64,000 nt of DNA from an uncultured Bryobacteraceae bacterium (lineage in GTDB: Bacteria; Acidobacteriota; Terriglobia; Bryobacterales; Bryobacteraceae), in NCBI GenBank assembly GCA_937920635.1, contig CAKZUE010000003.1, positions 1 through 64,000 of the forward strand, given 5' to 3'. The notes beneath the pieces are model-generated. The model ran no database searches and was not told the origin of the DNA. It worked only from the letters and a program-made list of their open reading frames with translations. The position numbers were made by a program, and so were the translations under genes. How positions within the stretch are numbered: position 1 is the stretch's first letter; each line of letters opens with the position of its first letter. This document shows, piece after piece, positions 27,842 to 36,099 of the stretch.

Positions 27842-28435
27842 ATGATCGCCCTGCTGCTGCTTTCCCTTCTCGCCGAGCCTTACTCAGAAGAGCGCGCCCG
27901 CGCCGTGCTCGAATCGATGCGCAAGGACGCGCGGCGCCACATGAGCGTCGACCCGGAAGACGGGCGCTACTTTTACAGGCTGACGGTCGAGCTGAAGGCG
28001 AAGCGGGTGCTCGAGATCGGCACGTCTGCCGGCTACTCCGGCGGCTGGTTCGCGATGGCATTGAAGAAAACGGGCGGCAGGCTGATCACGATCGAGATTG
28101 ATCCGGAGCGCCACGCGGCGGCGCTCAAGAACTTCGCCGCGATGGGGGTGAGCGACGTGGTGGAGGCGCGGCTGGCCAATGCGCTGACGGAGGCGGCGCG
28201 CATCGAGGGGCCGTTCGACATCGTGCTGATCGACGCCTGGAAGCCGGACTACCTGCGCTACTACGAACTGGTTCTGCCCAAGGTGCGCCGGGGCGGCGCG
28301 ATTCTGGCGCACAACACGCGCAACGCCGCCTTCACGCTGCGGCCATTCCTCGAGCGCATCCAGAACGACCCGGCGGTGCGCACCGAGTTTCTGGACGAAT
28401 CGCCGCAGGGGCTGTCGGTCTCCTGGAAGAAGTAG
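27842..28435 (+). CDS. Class I SAM-dependent O-methyltransferase (caffeoyl-CoA OMT family)
   Basis: 197 aa. SAM-binding motif I is VLEIGTSAGYSGGWFA, the acidic ribose-binding loop is ITIEIDPE, and the metal/catalytic region is DIVLIDAWKPDYLRYYELVLPKVRRGGAILAHN, matching family 24 methyltransferases. It has a hydrophobic N-terminus (IALLLLSLLAEP) that could be an export signal, unusual for a SAM enzyme. It lies 39 bp after the rhodanese gene on the same strand. Confidence 0.85.
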   Translation: MIALLLLSLLAEPYSEERARAVLESMRKDARRHMSVDPEDGRYFYRLTVELKAKRVLEIGTSAGYSGGWFAMALKKTGGRLITIEIDPERHAAALKNFAAMGVSDVVEARLANALTEAARIEGPFDIVLIDAWKPDYLRYYELVLPKVRRGGAILAHNTRNAAFTLRPFLERIQNDPAVRTEFLDESPQGLSVSWKK

Positions 28436-28471
28436 CGCCCGCGGCGATCCGGCTCGGCTACAATCCTGCTT

Positions 28472-29386
28472 GTGGACCACTCGCAGGAGGGCGCGGCGCC
28501 GGCGCTGGCCATGCGGCTGTCGCTCACCGTGGGCCTGCTGATGCTGGCGGGCAAGGCGGCGGCATGGTATCTCACCAACTCTTCGGCGATCTTCTCCGAC
28601 GCCATCGAAAGCGTAGTGCATGTGGCGGCGGTCGGCTTCGCCGCCTTCGCGCTGCGGCTGAGCCGGCGTCCGGCGGGCGGGCGGTACCACTACGGGCTGG
28701 ACCGGATCGCGTTTTTCTCGGCCGGATTTGAAGGGGCGTTGATCGCGGCGGCGGCGGTGTCGATTCTCGTCACCTCCATCTACCAGTGGCGGCAGGGGCT
28801 GCCGTTGCAGCGGCTGACGCTCGGAGCGGGCATCACGCTGGCGCTGGGATTGATCAACGGGGGGCTGGGCTGGCACCTGATCCGCACCGGGCGGAAGCAC
28901 CATTCGCTGATCCTCGAGGCCAACGGCAAGCACGTGCTTACCGACTGCATCACCAGCGTGGCGGCGTTTGCCGGCGTGGCGCTGGTGATCGCCACGGGCT
29001 GGAAGCCGTTCGATCCGATCGTGGCGATGCTGGTGGCGCTGCAAATCCTGTGGTCGGGCGCGCAACTGGTGTGGCGCAGCGCGAAGGGGCTGCTCGATTA
29101 CGCCGATCCGGAGGTGGAGTCGCGGCTCCGCACGGCGCTGGACGGTTTGACGAAAGCGCACGGCATCGACTACCACGGGCTGCGGCTGCGGACGACGGGA
29201 GGGCGGTTCCTGGCGGAGGCGCATCTGATTTTTCCGTATGCGACGAGCCTGGGCTCGGCGCATCACACGGCGACGCTGATCGAAGAAGCGCTCGAAAAGG
29301 GCTTCGGCGAGCCGCTGGAGATGATCACGCATCTGGAGGCGGAGGAAGACCACGACGAGCGCCATTCGCGCGAACATCCGCGCTGA
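28472..29386 (+). CDS. Cation diffusion facilitator (CDF) metal efflux protein
   Basis: Inner-membrane divalent-metal/proton antiporter, 304 aa. It has six predicted helices, with metal-site motifs SDAIESVVH in helix 2 and GKHVLTDCITS in helix 5, then a cytoplasmic ferredoxin-like domain (VESRLRTALDGL to AEAHLIFPY). An unusual His/Glu-rich tail (EEDHDERHSREH) may bind metal. The GTG start at 28472 is preceded by TACAAT (28459-28464) with 7 nt between and no ribosome binding site, a clear leaderless candidate. Confidence 0.9.
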   Translation: MDHSQEGAAPALAMRLSLTVGLLMLAGKAAAWYLTNSSAIFSDAIESVVHVAAVGFAAFALRLSRRPAGGRYHYGLDRIAFFSAGFEGALIAAAAVSILVTSIYQWRQGLPLQRLTLGAGITLALGLINGGLGWHLIRTGRKHHSLILEANGKHVLTDCITSVAAFAGVALVIATGWKPFDPIVAMLVALQILWSGAQLVWRSAKGLLDYADPEVESRLRTALDGLTKAHGIDYHGLRLRTTGGRFLAEAHLIFPYATSLGSAHHTATLIEEALEKGFGEPLEMITHLEAEEDHDERHSREHPR

Positions 29387-29419
29387 CGGCGGATGCTATT
29401 CTGCTTGGGGGAGCCCGCC

Positions 29420-30082
29420 ATGCAGCCTGCCGGCGCTGCGCCGCTGCGAGACAGGGAAACAGAACTGACCGAGGCCGCGGAGCTGATCTGCCATCTGACG
29501 CACGAGCTGAGGCAGCCGCTGTCGGGGATCGAAGCTGCGGCCTATTATCTGGACATGGTGGTGAGCGAGGCGCGGCCGGACCTGATTCCGCACTGCCGGC
29601 GCCTGCGGGCGATGGTGCAGCACGCCAACTGGCTGCTGGACGATGCGGCGCTGTGCGCGCTGTTTCAGCCATCAGCGGGGACGGCGCACTCGATGGCGGC
29701 GGTGTTTGAAGACGTAAGCCGGCGGATGCTGGCCGAAGACGAGGCGGTGCTCGATCTGCATCTGGAGTGCGAGGGGCGGGTGGCGGCTCCTGAGATGCTG
29801 CCGCGGCTGGCCGGGCATCTGGTGGCGTTTTTCCGCGACGTGGCCGGCTGTCATGATCCGATCCATGCGGGCGTGCAACAGGGCGAGCCGGGATGGATTG
29901 CATCGCGGATCTGGGCCGCCGGCTGCGAGGATGCGCGGGACGCGGCGAGGATGCTGAAGGCGGCCTGTGAATGCGGGTTTGCGGGGCGGTTTCTGGCGGC
30001 GGCGCGGGGCGGGTTTGAAGTGCAGGCGGAGGAGTCAGCGCAGCGGCTGGCGCTCACGCTGCGGCTGCCCGCCGCGGAGTAG
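29420..30082 (+). CDS. HisKA-like phosphoacceptor protein without a recognisable ATPase domain
   Basis: 220 aa, no membrane segment or signal. Residues about 15-75 match a histidine-kinase dimerisation domain with H-box HLTHELRQPLSG (H28) and a second helix. The C-terminal 130 residues lack N, G1, F and G2 ATP-binding boxes, as in ChpT/Spo0B-type phosphotransferases or a decayed kinase. GGGGGAG (29407-29413) lies 6 nt before ATG. The 3' end overlaps the convergent MobB-like gene by 48 bp. No response regulator gene is adjacent. Confidence 0.7.
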   Translation: MQPAGAAPLRDRETELTEAAELICHLTHELRQPLSGIEAAAYYLDMVVSEARPDLIPHCRRLRAMVQHANWLLDDAALCALFQPSAGTAHSMAAVFEDVSRRMLAEDEAVLDLHLECEGRVAAPEMLPRLAGHLVAFFRDVAGCHDPIHAGVQQGEPGWIASRIWAAGCEDARDAARMLKAACECGFAGRFLAAARGGFEVQAEESAQRLALTLRLPAAE

Positions 30083-30463
30083 GACGGCCAGGGCTTCATC
30101 ATCCGGGGGAGGGCCGGCGCCGGCGGTGAGGACGAGATCGGCTTCGAGCCGCGCGGCGGCGCGGGTGGATTCGACGATCCAGTTTTCGCAACCGTCCAGC
30201 AGGGCGCGCAGCGCGGGCAGGCCCTGTTCGAAATCGCCGCGCAGCCAGAAGGCGCGGGCGGCGCCGGCGGCGAGGTAGCGGCGGGTGTCGCAGGACTGGC
30301 CGGGTTCGGTTTCTTCGATCAGCTCGAAGGGGGCGCCGCCGCGGGGGTCATGATGCGAGACCTTGACTGCGGTCCAGCGGCGCTCGGGGCTGAGAGAGAG
30401 GATGCGGCAGACGAGCGAGGTCTTGCCGGACTTCTTGCCCGTGCCGCCGACGATGATCCTCAT
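30035..30463 (-). CDS. MobB-like P-loop NTPase
   Basis: 142 aa. N-terminus MRIIVGGTGKKSGKTSLVCR with a P-loop GTGKKSGKTS as in MobB (molybdopterin-guanine dinucleotide biosynthesis adaptor), followed by TAVKVSHHDPRG, the MobB switch-like strand. Its start overlaps the lpxD stop as ATGA (30460-30463). No other Mo-cofactor gene is nearby, so a role in molybdenum enzymes is only suggested. The region beyond the P-loop is shorter than in typical MobB. Confidence 0.65.
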   Translation of the reverse strand: MRIIVGGTGKKSGKTSLVCRILSLSPERRWTAVKVSHHDPRGGAPFELIEETEPGQSCDTRRYLAAGAARAFWLRGDFEQGLPALRALLDGCENWIVESTRAAARLEADLVLTAGAGPPPDDEALAVLLRGGQPQRERQPLR

Positions 30464-31443
30464 GAGCCGCGCCGCTTTTCCAGTTCTTCGAGACGGCGGC
30501 GGAGCTGATCGACTTCGCGCCGCAGTTGCGGGAGGCGGCCGACGCTGGCGAGCGTCTCCAGATATTCCTTGAGGGGCCGGGCGGGCGTGCCCCACCAGAC
30601 TTCGCCGCCGCCGCGCAAGACCTTTGAGCTGAGGATGCCCGCCCCGGAGCCGACGACGGCGCCGGACTTGACGGTGACGTTGTCGCCCATGCCGACCTGG
30701 CCGCCGATGACGGCGTAGTCCTCGATGACGGTGCCGCCGGCGAGGCCCGTCTGGGCGGCGATGACGACATGGCGGCCGATGCGGCAGTTGTGGGCGATGT
30801 GAACGAGGTTGTCGAGCTTGGTTCCGTCGCCGATGGAGGTGACGCCGAGGGCGGCGCGGTCGATGGTGCAGTTGGCGCCGATTTCGACATCGTTGCCGAT
30901 GACGACGCGGCCGACCTGGGGGAACTTCTCGTAGCGGCCTTCTTCGAAGACGAAGCCGAAGCCGTCGGCGCCGATGACGGCGCCGGAATGAATGATGACG
31001 CGCTGGCCGATTTCGACGCCCGGATAGACGGTGACGCCGGGAAAGAGCAGGCTGCCTGAGCCGATGCGGACGCCGTCGCCGACGACGCAGAGCGGGCCGA
31101 TGCTCGCATCGGCGGCGATGTCGCAGTCGGCGCCGATGAAGGCGGCCGGGTGGATGCCTGGGGGCGGCTGCGGAATGGGATGCAGCCAGGGGATGACTCT
31201 GGCGCAGGCGGCGCGCGGGTCTTTCGAGCGGATGAGGGTGCGGCCGCCGGGGTTCGGGAAATCCAGCGGGACGAGCAGGCAGCCGGCGGCGGAGGACTGC
31301 GCCTCGCGCAGGGCGCGGCGGCTGTTGGCGAAGGCGAGTTCGCCCGAGCCGGCGGTGTCGAGCGGCGCCACGCGCAGCACTTCGCGCTCGCCGTCGCCCT
31401 CCCAGGTGAGCCCGAGCCGTTCGGCGATTTCCCTGACTTTCAT
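30460..31443 (-). CDS. lpxD: UDP-3-O-(3-hydroxyacyl)glucosamine N-acyltransferase
   Basis: Third committed step of lipid A synthesis, cytoplasmic; 327 aa. It has an N-terminal UDP-binding domain (about 1-95), a left-handed beta-helix of hexapeptide repeats (VVGDGVRIGSG and similar), catalytic His in NLVHIAHNC, and a C-terminal coiled-coil tail (QLRREVDQLRRRLEELE), as expected for LpxD. A GGAG about 15 nt before ATG 31443 may be the ribosome binding site. It is divergent from lpxA across 44 bp; lpxC, fabZ and lpxB are not in the window. Confidence 0.95.
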   Translation of the reverse strand: MKVREIAERLGLTWEGDGEREVLRVAPLDTAGSGELAFANSRRALREAQSSAAGCLLVPLDFPNPGGRTLIRSKDPRAACARVIPWLHPIPQPPPGIHPAAFIGADCDIAADASIGPLCVVGDGVRIGSGSLLFPGVTVYPGVEIGQRVIIHSGAVIGADGFGFVFEEGRYEKFPQVGRVVIGNDVEIGANCTIDRAALGVTSIGDGTKLDNLVHIAHNCRIGRHVVIAAQTGLAGGTVIEDYAVIGGQVGMGDNVTVKSGAVVGSGAGILSSKVLRGGGEVWWGTPARPLKEYLETLASVGRLPQLRREVDQLRRRLEELEKRRGS

Positions 31444-31470
31444 GCGCGTCTCGATTCTCCGTTGCGGGCC

Positions 31471-31482
31471 GGTATCATACCC
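31471..31482. promoter_or_regulatory. Symmetric divergent promoter core between lpxD and lpxA
   Basis: The palindrome GGTATCATACC (31471-31481) contains TATCAT on the plus strand (31473-31478, 9 nt before the lpxA ATG) and TATGAT on the minus strand (31479-31474, about 30 nt before the lpxD ATG). One 12-bp element could serve as -10 for both genes. Confidence 0.5.
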
Positions 31483-31487
31483 AGTGT

Positions 31488-32306
31488 ATGCCTGTTGATC
31501 CGTCCGCCTATGTCGCGCCCACGGCCAAAGTGCATCCCGATGCGGTGATCGGACCGCAGACCCGGATCGGGGAGTTTTGCGTCATCGAGCAGGACGTGGT
31601 GATCGGGTCGCGCTGCCTGCTGGAGCCGTATGTGTACGTCAAGCGCTGGACGACGATCGGCGACGGCAACGAGATCAGCGCGGGGGCGGCGCTGGGAACC
31701 GATCCGTTCGACAAGAACTTCACCGGCGAGCGCAGCTACCTGGTGATCGGCAACGGCAACAGGATCCGCGAGCACTTCACCATCAGCCGCGGCACGGCGC
31801 CGGAGAGCGTGACGCGGGTGGGCGACGGCAACTTCATCATGAGTTCCGGGCACATCGCGCACAACGCCGCGGTGGGCAACCAGACGGTGATCGCCAGTTG
31901 CGCGCTGATCGCCGGGCATGTGACGGTGGAGGACCAGGCGTTTGTGAGCGGCTGCGTGGTGGTGCACCAGTATTGCCGGATCGGGCGGCTGGCGATGGTT
32001 GGTGGAGGGGTTCGGGTGAACCAGGACCTGCCGCCGTTCTTTCTCTACAGCGGCGTGTATGCCAGCCCGGTGGGGTTGAACCTGGTGGGGCTGCGGCGGG
32101 CGGGGTTCACGAGCCGGGACATCAGCGCGATCAAGCAGGCGTACCGTCTGCTGTACCGCTCTAAGCTGAAGCTGAAGGACGCGCTCGAGCGGATCGAGCG
32201 GGAGGTGGACTCGCCGTATGCGCGGCAGATCGCGGAGTTTGTGCGGGGGACGAAGCGGGGCATCGCGCACGAGCATGAAGGGCGGGCGCGGTACCGGTTC
32301 GAGTGA
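31488..32306 (+). CDS. lpxA: UDP-N-acetylglucosamine acyltransferase
   Basis: First step of lipid A synthesis, cytoplasmic; 272 aa, normal length. Continuous hexapeptide repeats (VHPDAVIGPQTRIGEFCVI and onward), GTDPFDKNF in place of the usual PQD-K loop, ISRGTA, catalytic His in SSGHIAHNAAVGN, then the C-terminal helical bundle (SRDISAIKQAYRLLYRS). It is placed opposite lpxD, with which it shares a promoter region. It is distinguished from LpxD by the absence of the N-terminal UDP domain and the presence of the helical C-terminus. Confidence 0.94.
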   Translation: MPVDPSAYVAPTAKVHPDAVIGPQTRIGEFCVIEQDVVIGSRCLLEPYVYVKRWTTIGDGNEISAGAALGTDPFDKNFTGERSYLVIGNGNRIREHFTISRGTAPESVTRVGDGNFIMSSGHIAHNAAVGNQTVIASCALIAGHVTVEDQAFVSGCVVVHQYCRIGRLAMVGGGVRVNQDLPPFFLYSGVYASPVGLNLVGLRRAGFTSRDISAIKQAYRLLYRSKLKLKDALERIEREVDSPYARQIAEFVRGTKRGIAHEHEGRARYRFE

Positions 32307-32491
32307 GGGGGCGATTGGCGCCGGAATGCGGCCGGCCGGGCCGGATTCATGCTGGCAAGCTGTTGGTTTTCAATATACTTGTTTATCCCATGGTTCGTTC
32401 CGCAATTTTCCGGTCGCCCGTTTTTTTCGGGGATTCCCGCTATGGCGGGCGCACCCTGGGTGGAAGGCTGTCTGGAGGGGAGCAGAGAGGG

Positions 32492-32569
32492 TGGCGTCCC
32501 CAGCGGGATTCGAACCCGCGTTATCGCCGTGAAAGGGCGGTGTCCTAGGCCTGGCTAGACGATGGGGAC
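32492..32569 (-). tRNA. tRNA-Glu (anticodon UUC)
   Basis: Read on the minus strand. Acceptor GTCCCCA pairs with TGGGGAC, anticodon loop CTTTCAC gives UUC, T-arm GCGGGTTCGAATCCCGC, and a G discriminator is followed by encoded CCA (32495-32492). It is 78 nt with CCA, two nt longer in the D-arm than the E. coli version. It has its own promoter at 32608-32637. The 185 bp between lpxA and this gene show no gene. Confidence 0.96.
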
Positions 32570-32607
32570 GGTGATCTGCCGCAACCCGGACTGCTGCGGC
32601 ACCTTTC

Positions 32608-32637
32608 ATTGTACCGGGGCGCCGGCGGCGGGGTCAA
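32608..32637 (-). promoter_or_regulatory. Sigma-70 promoter of tRNA-Glu
   Basis: TTGACC (32637-32632), an 18-nt GC-only spacer and TACAAT (32613-32608) place the start near 32600, about 30 nt before the mature tRNA. It lies between the tRNA and the 3' end of the cytochrome gene. Confidence 0.7.
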
Positions 32638-32650
32638 ACCGCCGCGGCGG

Positions 32651-32968
32651 TCAAAGGGTCTTGAGATAGGCCAGCAGGTCCGACTTTTCCTCCTGCGTCA
32701 GGACATCCTCGAAGGCAGGCATGGTTCCCTTGCCTTTGTTGATGATGGTCATGACGTTGGCTTCGGTAGGCTTTTGGCCGTTGGCCATCTTGGCCTTTTT
32801 GAACAGGCCTTTGAGGGACGGGCCCATTTTCTTTTCGTCCGTGGTGGCGGAGTGGCAGACGCCGCACTGGTCGAAGACCTCTTTGCCTTTGGCCGGGTCG
32901 CCGGGCCTTTGGGCGGCGGGCAGGGCGAGGGAGAGGGCGGGGAAGAGAAGAAGTCCGAGTATGCGCAT
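32651..32968 (-). CDS. Class I cytochrome c, secreted
   Basis: Periplasmic mono-heme cytochrome, 105 aa. The start at 32968 gives signal peptide MRILGLLLFPALSLALPAAQ; the longer frame upstream lacks a better start. Heme site CGVCH (C35, H39), distal Met likely in KGKGTMPAF, and a C-terminal helix KSDLLAYLKTL typical of cytochrome c552/c-555 types. Partner unknown; it may serve the PQQ dehydrogenase or respiratory chain. A long intergenic stretch (32969-33291) upstream contains a REP-like element and TATACT (33066-33061) as a possible -10. Confidence 0.9.
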   Translation of the reverse strand: MRILGLLLFPALSLALPAAQRPGDPAKGKEVFDQCGVCHSATTDEKKMGPSLKGLFKKAKMANGQKPTEANVMTIINKGKGTMPAFEDVLTQEEKSDLLAYLKTL

Positions 32969-33201
32969 GGTGGACGGTTGACTCCGGTGTTTATCCGTCT
33001 GGTTGGATGAGGGCGTGCAGCGCAAGGTTGCAGGCGCTTTGGAAATCCACTGCACAGGCCAGTATAGCGTTGGGACAGGGATGGGAACCGGCGGACCGCT
33101 GGCCGATGCGCCGCCGCAGGAAAGATGCACCGCTCAGCCGCAGTTCTTCGGGGCTGGCCGGGGGGCGGCTGCCTCTGGCCCGGCGTCCTGCCTTGACCGC
33201 G

Positions 33202-33249
33202 GCGCTCTGGAAAAAAGGGGAATTGTGTTCCTGTCCCCTTTTTCAGCGC
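33202..33249. repeat. REP-like element, family 1 (TGTGTTCCTGTCCCC type)
   Basis: GCGCTCTGGAAAAAAGGGGA and TCCCCTTTTTCAGCGC form a long imperfect stem around ATTGTGTTCCTG. The inner 28 bp match the 27004 copy. It stands 43 bp upstream of the next gene; the rest of 32969-33291 shows no gene. Confidence 0.7.
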
Positions 33250-33291
33250 TCAAAGTAGCCGCTCTTGCGCCGATGAGGGCGGTAGCCATCC

Positions 33292-34260
33292 ATGAAGCTG
33301 ATCTCCTTGCGCAAATACCTGGATCAGGCGGGCAGGGCCGGCCGTGCGGCGGGAGTCGAGTGTACGATGCCGTGCGCGGCGTTTGCGGCGGCGGTAGGGG
33401 GCGAGCTGGGGCTGGAGGACGGCGGCGGCGTGGATCTGGAGGAATTCGCGCGGGATGCGGGGGCGCGGGAGGCGGTGTTCGCGCTGGTGTTGCGGCGGGC
33501 AGGCGAGTGGAGACAGGAGCGGGAGAAGCGGGAGGAGGAGTCGCGCCGGGAAATGCAGCGGCTGCTGGCGGCGTTCAATCAGGCGGTGATGGCGCTGGCC
33601 GATGGAGGCGAGCGGACGGCGGGGCGGTTCGCGGTGATCGGGCGGACCCTGGAGCGGGCTTCGAAAGCCGACAGCTTGGCGGCGATGCGGGCGGCGGTCT
33701 ACGAGGCGGCAGAGGCGCTGAAGAGGGAGAGCGAGGCGCAGCGGGCCGAGACGGCGGCGCAAGTGGAGCGGCTGGGGCGGAAGCTGGAGGAGGCGCGGGA
33801 AAGGCGGACGGCGCCGGCGGCGGGTCGGCCCGGAAGGGAGGCGGCGATCGGGGCGTTGCGCGAGGCGGAAGCGCGGGGCGGAAAGGCGGCGGTGGCGGGG
33901 ATCGTCTTTGACCGGCTGGCGGCGCTGGAATCGCGGTTCGGGCGGGCGGTGGCGGAGGAGGCGATGCAGGTCTTCGAGGCGGAGCGGATTGCGGAGCACG
34001 CGGTCCGCGGGGCGGTGTATGCGTGGACGCCGCAGATGCGGGTGTGGCTGATGGACGCGGAGGAGGACGCCGAGGCGGTGCGGGAGCGGCTGGAGGCGGC
34101 GCTGGGCGAGCCGCTGGAATACCGGACGATGGCTGGGGGGCGCACGGTGATGCTCGAGTTGGAAGGCCGATGGATGTGGGGGCTGCTGGGGCGGGCGAGC
34201 GTGGAAGCGTTGATCGAGGAGGTGGACCTGTTTGCCGCAGGCGCGCCCATCCGCCGTTGA
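33292..34260 (+). CDS. Coiled-coil protein upstream of GGDEF-EAL gene, function unknown
   Basis: 322 aa, cytoplasmic. Long charged coiled coils occur at about residues 60-100 (EWRQEREKREEESRREMQRL) and 140-175, with a compact C-terminal domain (about 205-310; ends ASVEALIEEVDLF) whose segment VYAWTPQMRVWLMDAEED recalls a degenerate GGDEF-like domain. No active-site motif is visible. It overlaps the GAF-GGDEF-EAL gene by about 29 bp if the TTG start of that gene is right. A role in cyclic-di-GMP control is inferred from the neighbour only. Confidence 0.65.
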   Translation: MKLISLRKYLDQAGRAGRAAGVECTMPCAAFAAAVGGELGLEDGGGVDLEEFARDAGAREAVFALVLRRAGEWRQEREKREEESRREMQRLLAAFNQAVMALADGGERTAGRFAVIGRTLERASKADSLAAMRAAVYEAAEALKRESEAQRAETAAQVERLGRKLEEARERRTAPAAGRPGREAAIGALREAEARGGKAAVAGIVFDRLAALESRFGRAVAEEAMQVFEAERIAEHAVRGAVYAWTPQMRVWLMDAEEDAEAVRERLEAALGEPLEYRTMAGGRTVMLELEGRWMWGLLGRASVEALIEEVDLFAAGAPIRR

Positions 34261-36049
34261 ACCGGCTGAGCGGCATCAGCCGCACGAGGCGGTGTCGTGT
34301 GCGCTGAAGAGGCTGTACCGCGCCATCGCGGGGCAGGCGCCGCTCGGGGAGACGCTGGGCGAAATAGCGCGGCTGGCGTGTCCGCGGCCGGAGTCGCGCG
34401 TGGCGGTGGTGTTCGGATTGAAGGGCGAGGATCTGGAGGTGCTGGCGTCGAGCCGGAGGCTGCCGCCGTGGCTGGAGCCGCCGGCGCGGATTCCGGCTGC
34501 GGCGGCGCCGTGGTGGCGATTGCGGGAGCGGGCGGCAGAGATCCGGGAGGGGGCGGGCTGGGCGCCCTACCGGGGACTGGTCGAAGGCGGGCAGTGGTGC
34601 TGGAACGCAAGGTTGCAGACGGTGGCGGGGGAGATTGTGGGCTGCCTGACGCTGTTTTCCAGGGATAGTCTGGCGGCGGGCCATGGCGTGGCGGAGATGG
34701 AGGAGCTGAAAGAGCTGGCGGCGCTGGCGATCGAGCAGGCGAACCTGCTGGAGGAGCTGCGATTCCGCGCCGAGCATGATCTGGTGACGGGGTTGTGGAA
34801 CCGGCAGCGGTTCGAGGACGAGCTGCAACGGCTGCGGGCGCAGGGGGGCGCGACGCCGGCGGCGCTGGTGCTGTTGTCGCTGGACGGGGCGAGGCGGGTG
34901 CGGGAGATCCTGGGCGAGGAGACGGGGGACCTGCTGCTGCGGCAGGCGGCGGAGCGGCTGCGGGGGTTGCGGGAGGTGAAGTTCGCGGCGCGGCTGAGCG
35001 GCGATGAGGTGGCGATACTTCCTGAGGCGGGCGGCGGCGGAGGGCAGGAGATGGGGGCGCGGCTGCTGGAGGCGTTGAATGCGCCGTTCCGGCTGGACGG
35101 GCATGAGATTCACGCGCAGGCGGCGGTGGGGGTGGCGGCGCCGGAGCCGGAAGAGAGTCTGACGGAGTGGCTGCGGCGGGCGCGCGCGGCGGCGGCGGCG
35201 GCGAGGGCGCGGCGCAACGGGAGCCGGTGCGTGATCTTCGATCCGACGGTGGCGTTGCAGGCGCCGGAGCGGCTGGAGCTGGAACGGCGGCTGCGGGGGG
35301 CGGCGGGGCGCGGGGAGCTGCTGCTGCACTATCAGCCGCAGGTTCGGGTGGGGGACGGCCAGGTGGCGGGCTACGAGGCGCTGATGCGCTGGGCGAGCCC
35401 GGGCGTGGGGATGGTGTCGCCGGGTGCTTTCATTCCGCTGGCGGAAGAGACGGGGCTGGTGGTGGAGATGGGGCGGTGGGCGCTCGGAGAAGCCTGCCGG
35501 CAGGCGCGGCAATGGGAGCGGGAGGGGCTGCCGGCGCGGATCGGAGTGAACGTGAGCGCGCTGCAACTGGCCGATGCGGGCTTCGTGGAGGACGTGAAGA
35601 GGGCGCTGGCGGCGAGCGGGTTGACGCCGAAGCTGCTGGAGCTGGAGATCACCGAGAGCGCGGTGATGGAGAACCGCGAGCTGGCTGCTGAGAGGATGAA
35701 GGCGGTGCGGGAGCTGGGGGTGGAGTTCGCGCTGGACGATTTCGGCACGGGGAGCAGCTCGCTGGCGTACCTGAAAGACCTGCCGGTAGACCGGCTGAAA
35801 GTGGACCGCAGTTTTCTGAGCGAGCTGGAGCGGGGCGAGGCGCCGCTGCTTGAATCGATCATCCGGATGGCGCATCAACTGGGGCTGCCGGTGATCGTGG
35901 AGGGCGTGGAGCGGCGGGAGGAGTGGGAGCGGCTGAAAGAGCTGGGGGCTGATGAAGTGCAGGGCTACCTGACGGGGAGGCCGATGCCGGCGGGCGAAGC
36001 GGAGGCGCGCGCGAGGGCCGCGGGGCGGGCGGGCCAATCGGACATTTGA
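34232..36049 (+). CDS. GAF-GGDEF-EAL protein, probable cyclic-di-GMP phosphodiesterase
   Basis: 605 aa from TTG 34232 (GAGGTGG about 8 nt upstream); GTG 34292 is an alternative. An N-terminal GAF-like region (about 20-165) is followed by a GGDEF domain (about 180-330) whose signature reads RLSGDEVAIL, so the first Gly of GGDEF is Ser and cyclase activity is doubtful. The EAL domain (about 350-590) keeps EALMRW, NVSALQL, LELEITES, DDFGTGSSSLAYL, LPVDRLKVDRSF and QGYLTGRPM, so it should hydrolyse c-di-GMP. No membrane segments. It ends 50 bp before nuoC. Confidence 0.9.
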   Translation: MPQARPSAVEPAERHQPHEAVSCALKRLYRAIAGQAPLGETLGEIARLACPRPESRVAVVFGLKGEDLEVLASSRRLPPWLEPPARIPAAAAPWWRLRERAAEIREGAGWAPYRGLVEGGQWCWNARLQTVAGEIVGCLTLFSRDSLAAGHGVAEMEELKELAALAIEQANLLEELRFRAEHDLVTGLWNRQRFEDELQRLRAQGGATPAALVLLSLDGARRVREILGEETGDLLLRQAAERLRGLREVKFAARLSGDEVAILPEAGGGGGQEMGARLLEALNAPFRLDGHEIHAQAAVGVAAPEPEESLTEWLRRARAAAAAARARRNGSRCVIFDPTVALQAPERLELERRLRGAAGRGELLLHYQPQVRVGDGQVAGYEALMRWASPGVGMVSPGAFIPLAEETGLVVEMGRWALGEACRQARQWEREGLPARIGVNVSALQLADAGFVEDVKRALAASGLTPKLLELEITESAVMENRELAAERMKAVRELGVEFALDDFGTGSSSLAYLKDLPVDRLKVDRSFLSELERGEAPLLESIIRMAHQLGLPVIVEGVERREEWERLKELGADEVQGYLTGRPMPAGEAEARARAAGRAGQSDI

Positions 36050-36093
36050 CACCGATTTTCCGGGCGTGATATCCCTGAAACTTCAGTTAGGAT
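36046..36093 (+). promoter_or_regulatory. Possible promoter of the nuo operon
   Basis: TTGACA (36046-36051) overlaps the stop region of the EAL gene, with TATCCC 18 nt downstream (36070-36075). Closer to the gene, TAGGAT (36088-36093) ends 6 nt before the nuoC ATG, giving a leaderless option. Neither is decisive. Confidence 0.4.
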
Positions 36094-36099
36094 TCTGCG

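Noticed and set aside
32218-32609. Small frames over tRNA-Glu and the lpxA 3' end
   Set aside because: They overlap a confident tRNA and lack ribosome binding sites or balanced composition.
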